Of a stretch of 52,249 bases of DNA, positions 51,086 to 52,249 are shown piece by piece; the first letter of the stretch is position 1, and each line of letters begins with the position of its first letter. The translations under genes and the position numbers were made by a program. Source of the stretch: Pirellulales bacterium (GTDB lineage: Bacteria; Planctomycetota; Planctomycetia; Pirellulales; JAICIG01); assembly GCA_025927475.1 (NCBI GenBank), contig JAICLL010000025.1, positions 1 to 52,249 on the forward strand. The letters run 5' to 3'. Below the pieces are notes generated by a model. The model searched no databases. It was not told where the DNA came from and worked only from the letters and a program-made list of their open reading frames with translations.

Positions 51086-51685
51086 TTAGATCAACATGCC
51101 CGACCAGGCAAAGTAAATGATCGTTCCGATCGCGATCGGAATGCCGTAAGGCAAAAGCAGCATGGAGCTTTTGCGGCCGGCTGCGATGGCCGCCAGACGG
51201 TTCGGATCGCGGATGGTGGCAAACTCGGTAAGAATGGCGAGAAACTGGGCGTGATGCTTGGCCCATTCGCCCCGCCACAAAACCATCACAATGGAGATGC
51301 CCCCGCCGACAATGGCGGTGGCGCAAAAGGCGCAAAGCATGACGAATAGGCCGCCCCAATAGTTGTCTGGGTGGCCATGTGTGCCCACCCACGCGCCCAC
51401 GCCGGCCAGCAGCTTGACGTCGCCGGCGCCCATGCCGCCCACCGAATACAGCGGCAGCAACATGACCAGCCCGGCGATGGTGGCCAGGATACTGAACAGC
51501 AGGCCAAGCCAGCCGAAGTTCGTCACGCTGTAGACCCAGCCCGACAGGATCATGGGATAGGTAAGCCAATTCGGCACTTTGAGCATCCAGCCATCAATGA
51601 CAGCCGCGACCACCAGGGTGACGGCCACCAGCCAAATGGACCAGTTTTGCAAGACGGCATCGCTGAAATTCGTCGTCGAGAACAC
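51086..51685 (-). CDS. cpaA: Prepilin peptidase (type A24, CpaA/TadV)
   Basis: This 199-residue integral membrane aspartic protease cleaves the leader of Flp prepilins. The two catalytic Asp sites are visible: D31 in VVAAVIDGWMLKVPNWLT and the GxGD motif in SVGGMGAGDVKLLAGVGAWV. About six membrane helices are predicted (for example LLFSILATIAGLVMLLPL and GGLFVMLCAFCATAIVGGGI). The length matches the short TadV/CpaA form without the N-methyltransferase domain of PilD. It is the usual companion of cpaB, secretin and cpaE, but no prepilin gene is visible in this window. Confidence 0.94.
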   Translation of the reverse strand: MFSTTNFSDAVLQNWSIWLVAVTLVVAAVIDGWMLKVPNWLTYPMILSGWVYSVTNFGWLGLLFSILATIAGLVMLLPLYSVGGMGAGDVKLLAGVGAWVGTHGHPDNYWGGLFVMLCAFCATAIVGGGISIVMVLWRGEWAKHHAQFLAILTEFATIRDPNRLAAIAAGRKSSMLLLPYGIPIAIGTIIYFAWSGMLI

Positions 51686-51728
51686 GCGTAACTCCCTGTA
51701 CGGCTAGAGCGATTTGGTTTTGGCGGCC

Positions 51729-51836
51729 TTAGGCTCGCGCGGCCAGAAAGTAATTCAAGCCGGCCACGGCCAGGGCCAAGAGCGTCATGACGGCATGCGC
51801 GGTTACGGCGCTGTCCAAAGGAAGCGTTGGATACAT
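51729..51836 (-). CDS. 35-residue single-helix membrane peptide upstream of cpaA
   Basis: A short gene encodes MYPTLPLDSAVTAHAVMTLL followed by ALAVAGLNYFLAARA, a single membrane helix with a short polar start. A well-placed AGGAG (complement of 51845-51849) lies 8 bases before the ATG, which supports translation. It precedes cpaA by 43 bases on the same strand. It is too short and lacks the E+5 motif of a Flp prepilin. It may be a small accessory subunit of the Tad machine or a leader peptide. Confidence 0.5.
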   Translation of the reverse strand: MYPTLPLDSAVTAHAVMTLLALAVAGLNYFLAARA

Positions 51837-52115
51837 GGCGTTGACTCCTAAGGCGGGCGACTCAGCCCACGTTACCGGCGCGTCAGAGTCGCTACGAACA
51901 AGCCTAGGTCGAAAACTTGCCGTGTGCGAAATGCGGCCTGCGAGAAGTGCGGTCCAGGCGGCACAACACCCCGCGCGGATGTCGGGTCGTGACCAATCTG
52001 CGGTCTTTAGCGGTAGGTCGGGTGGACCGCTTTTATAGGGCGGGCCCGCGCGGCGAGAGCCACCATCGGCAGCGCGCTGCCGATCACCCCCCACTTGGTG
52101 ACAGATCCCAGCGAT
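51837..52115. other. Upstream region of the Tad run
   Basis: A 279-base stretch without a convincing gene; it is expected to contain the promoter for the small peptide and cpaA. Apart from the ribosome site at 51845-51849, no motif could be assigned. Confidence 0.35.
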
Positions 52116-52217
52116 GTAGGGTGGGCCGAGTGCAGCGAGTCCCACCATCGGGCAGCGCGACCCCGCAAGGTTTCGATGCGGCAAAAGGTGGGACTCGCTG
52201 CGCTCGGCCCACCCTAC
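52116..52217. repeat. MITE-like inverted-repeat element, copy 2
   Basis: Arms at 52116-52144 and 52189-52217 are 29-base reverse complements with one mismatch. The arms match those of copy 1 (9762-9864) almost exactly, while the 44-base interior differs. Total length is 102 bases versus 103 for copy 1. Confidence 0.88.
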
Positions 52218-52249
52218 GGCTTCACTCGGCTCCAATTACTTCGCCGCCA

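Overview
This is a GC-rich bacterial chromosome segment that fits the Planctomycetota, most likely Pirellulales or a near relative. That placement is an inference from gene content: a planctomycete-type ECF sigma factor, a DUF1559 protein, a MoxR/DUF58/vWA/DUF4175-like operon, a receptor-like Ser/Thr kinase beside an FHA protein, a BamA system, a Tad-pilus locus, and many dispersed palindromic repeats between (and sometimes inside) genes. I found no rRNA, tRNA, CRISPR array, prophage or intact insertion sequence.

Layout. 164-10755 is a minus-strand run. In transcription order it holds a coiled-coil membrane protein, an FHA protein, a transmembrane Ser/Thr kinase, a proline-rich membrane protein, an ECF sigma factor that overlaps a metallophosphoesterase with an eroded active site, a secreted beta-propeller-like protein, a rhomboid-fold protein lacking its catalytic residues, and a SpoU-type RNA methyltransferase. 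10926-14245 holds an Rrf2 regulator, two gene remnants, a single-domain response regulator and an RpoD-like sigma factor. 14488-25407 (plus strand) has a secreted protein and then the moxR, DUF58, BatA-like and DUF4175-like operon, whose spacers are full of inverted repeats. 25449-31813 holds mostly minus-strand housekeeping genes: rdgB, an ApgM-type phosphoglycerate mutase (proposed homoserine kinase) near homoserine dehydrogenase, and tsaD; a plus-strand methyltransferase lies between hom and tsaD. 31909-41909 contains secreted enzymes (SGNH hydrolase, Tat-exported enolase-superfamily enzyme), DUF3500 and DUF1559 proteins, a DegT-type enzyme with His in place of the PLP lysine beside a B12-type radical SAM enzyme, and small membrane or hypothetical genes. 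42288-45781 encodes a BamA-like machine split into a POTRA protein and a separate barrel protein. 46078-51836 (minus strand) is a Tad/Flp pilus locus: a small membrane peptide, cpaA, cpaB, secretin and cpaE/tadZ, without the motor ATPase or platform genes.

The most unusual theme is the repeats. Short palindromic element families that fill intergenic DNA also occur in frame inside coding sequences: in an FHA protein linker, a kinase juxtadomain linker, the DUF4175-like protein and the radical SAM enzyme. One also supplies the last codons and stop of tsaD. This resembles the protein-embedded palindromic elements known from Rickettsia. A second theme is enzyme folds without catalytic residues (rhomboid, phosphoesterase, CpaE ATPase), two of which lie in the kinase/FHA/ECF-sigma run.
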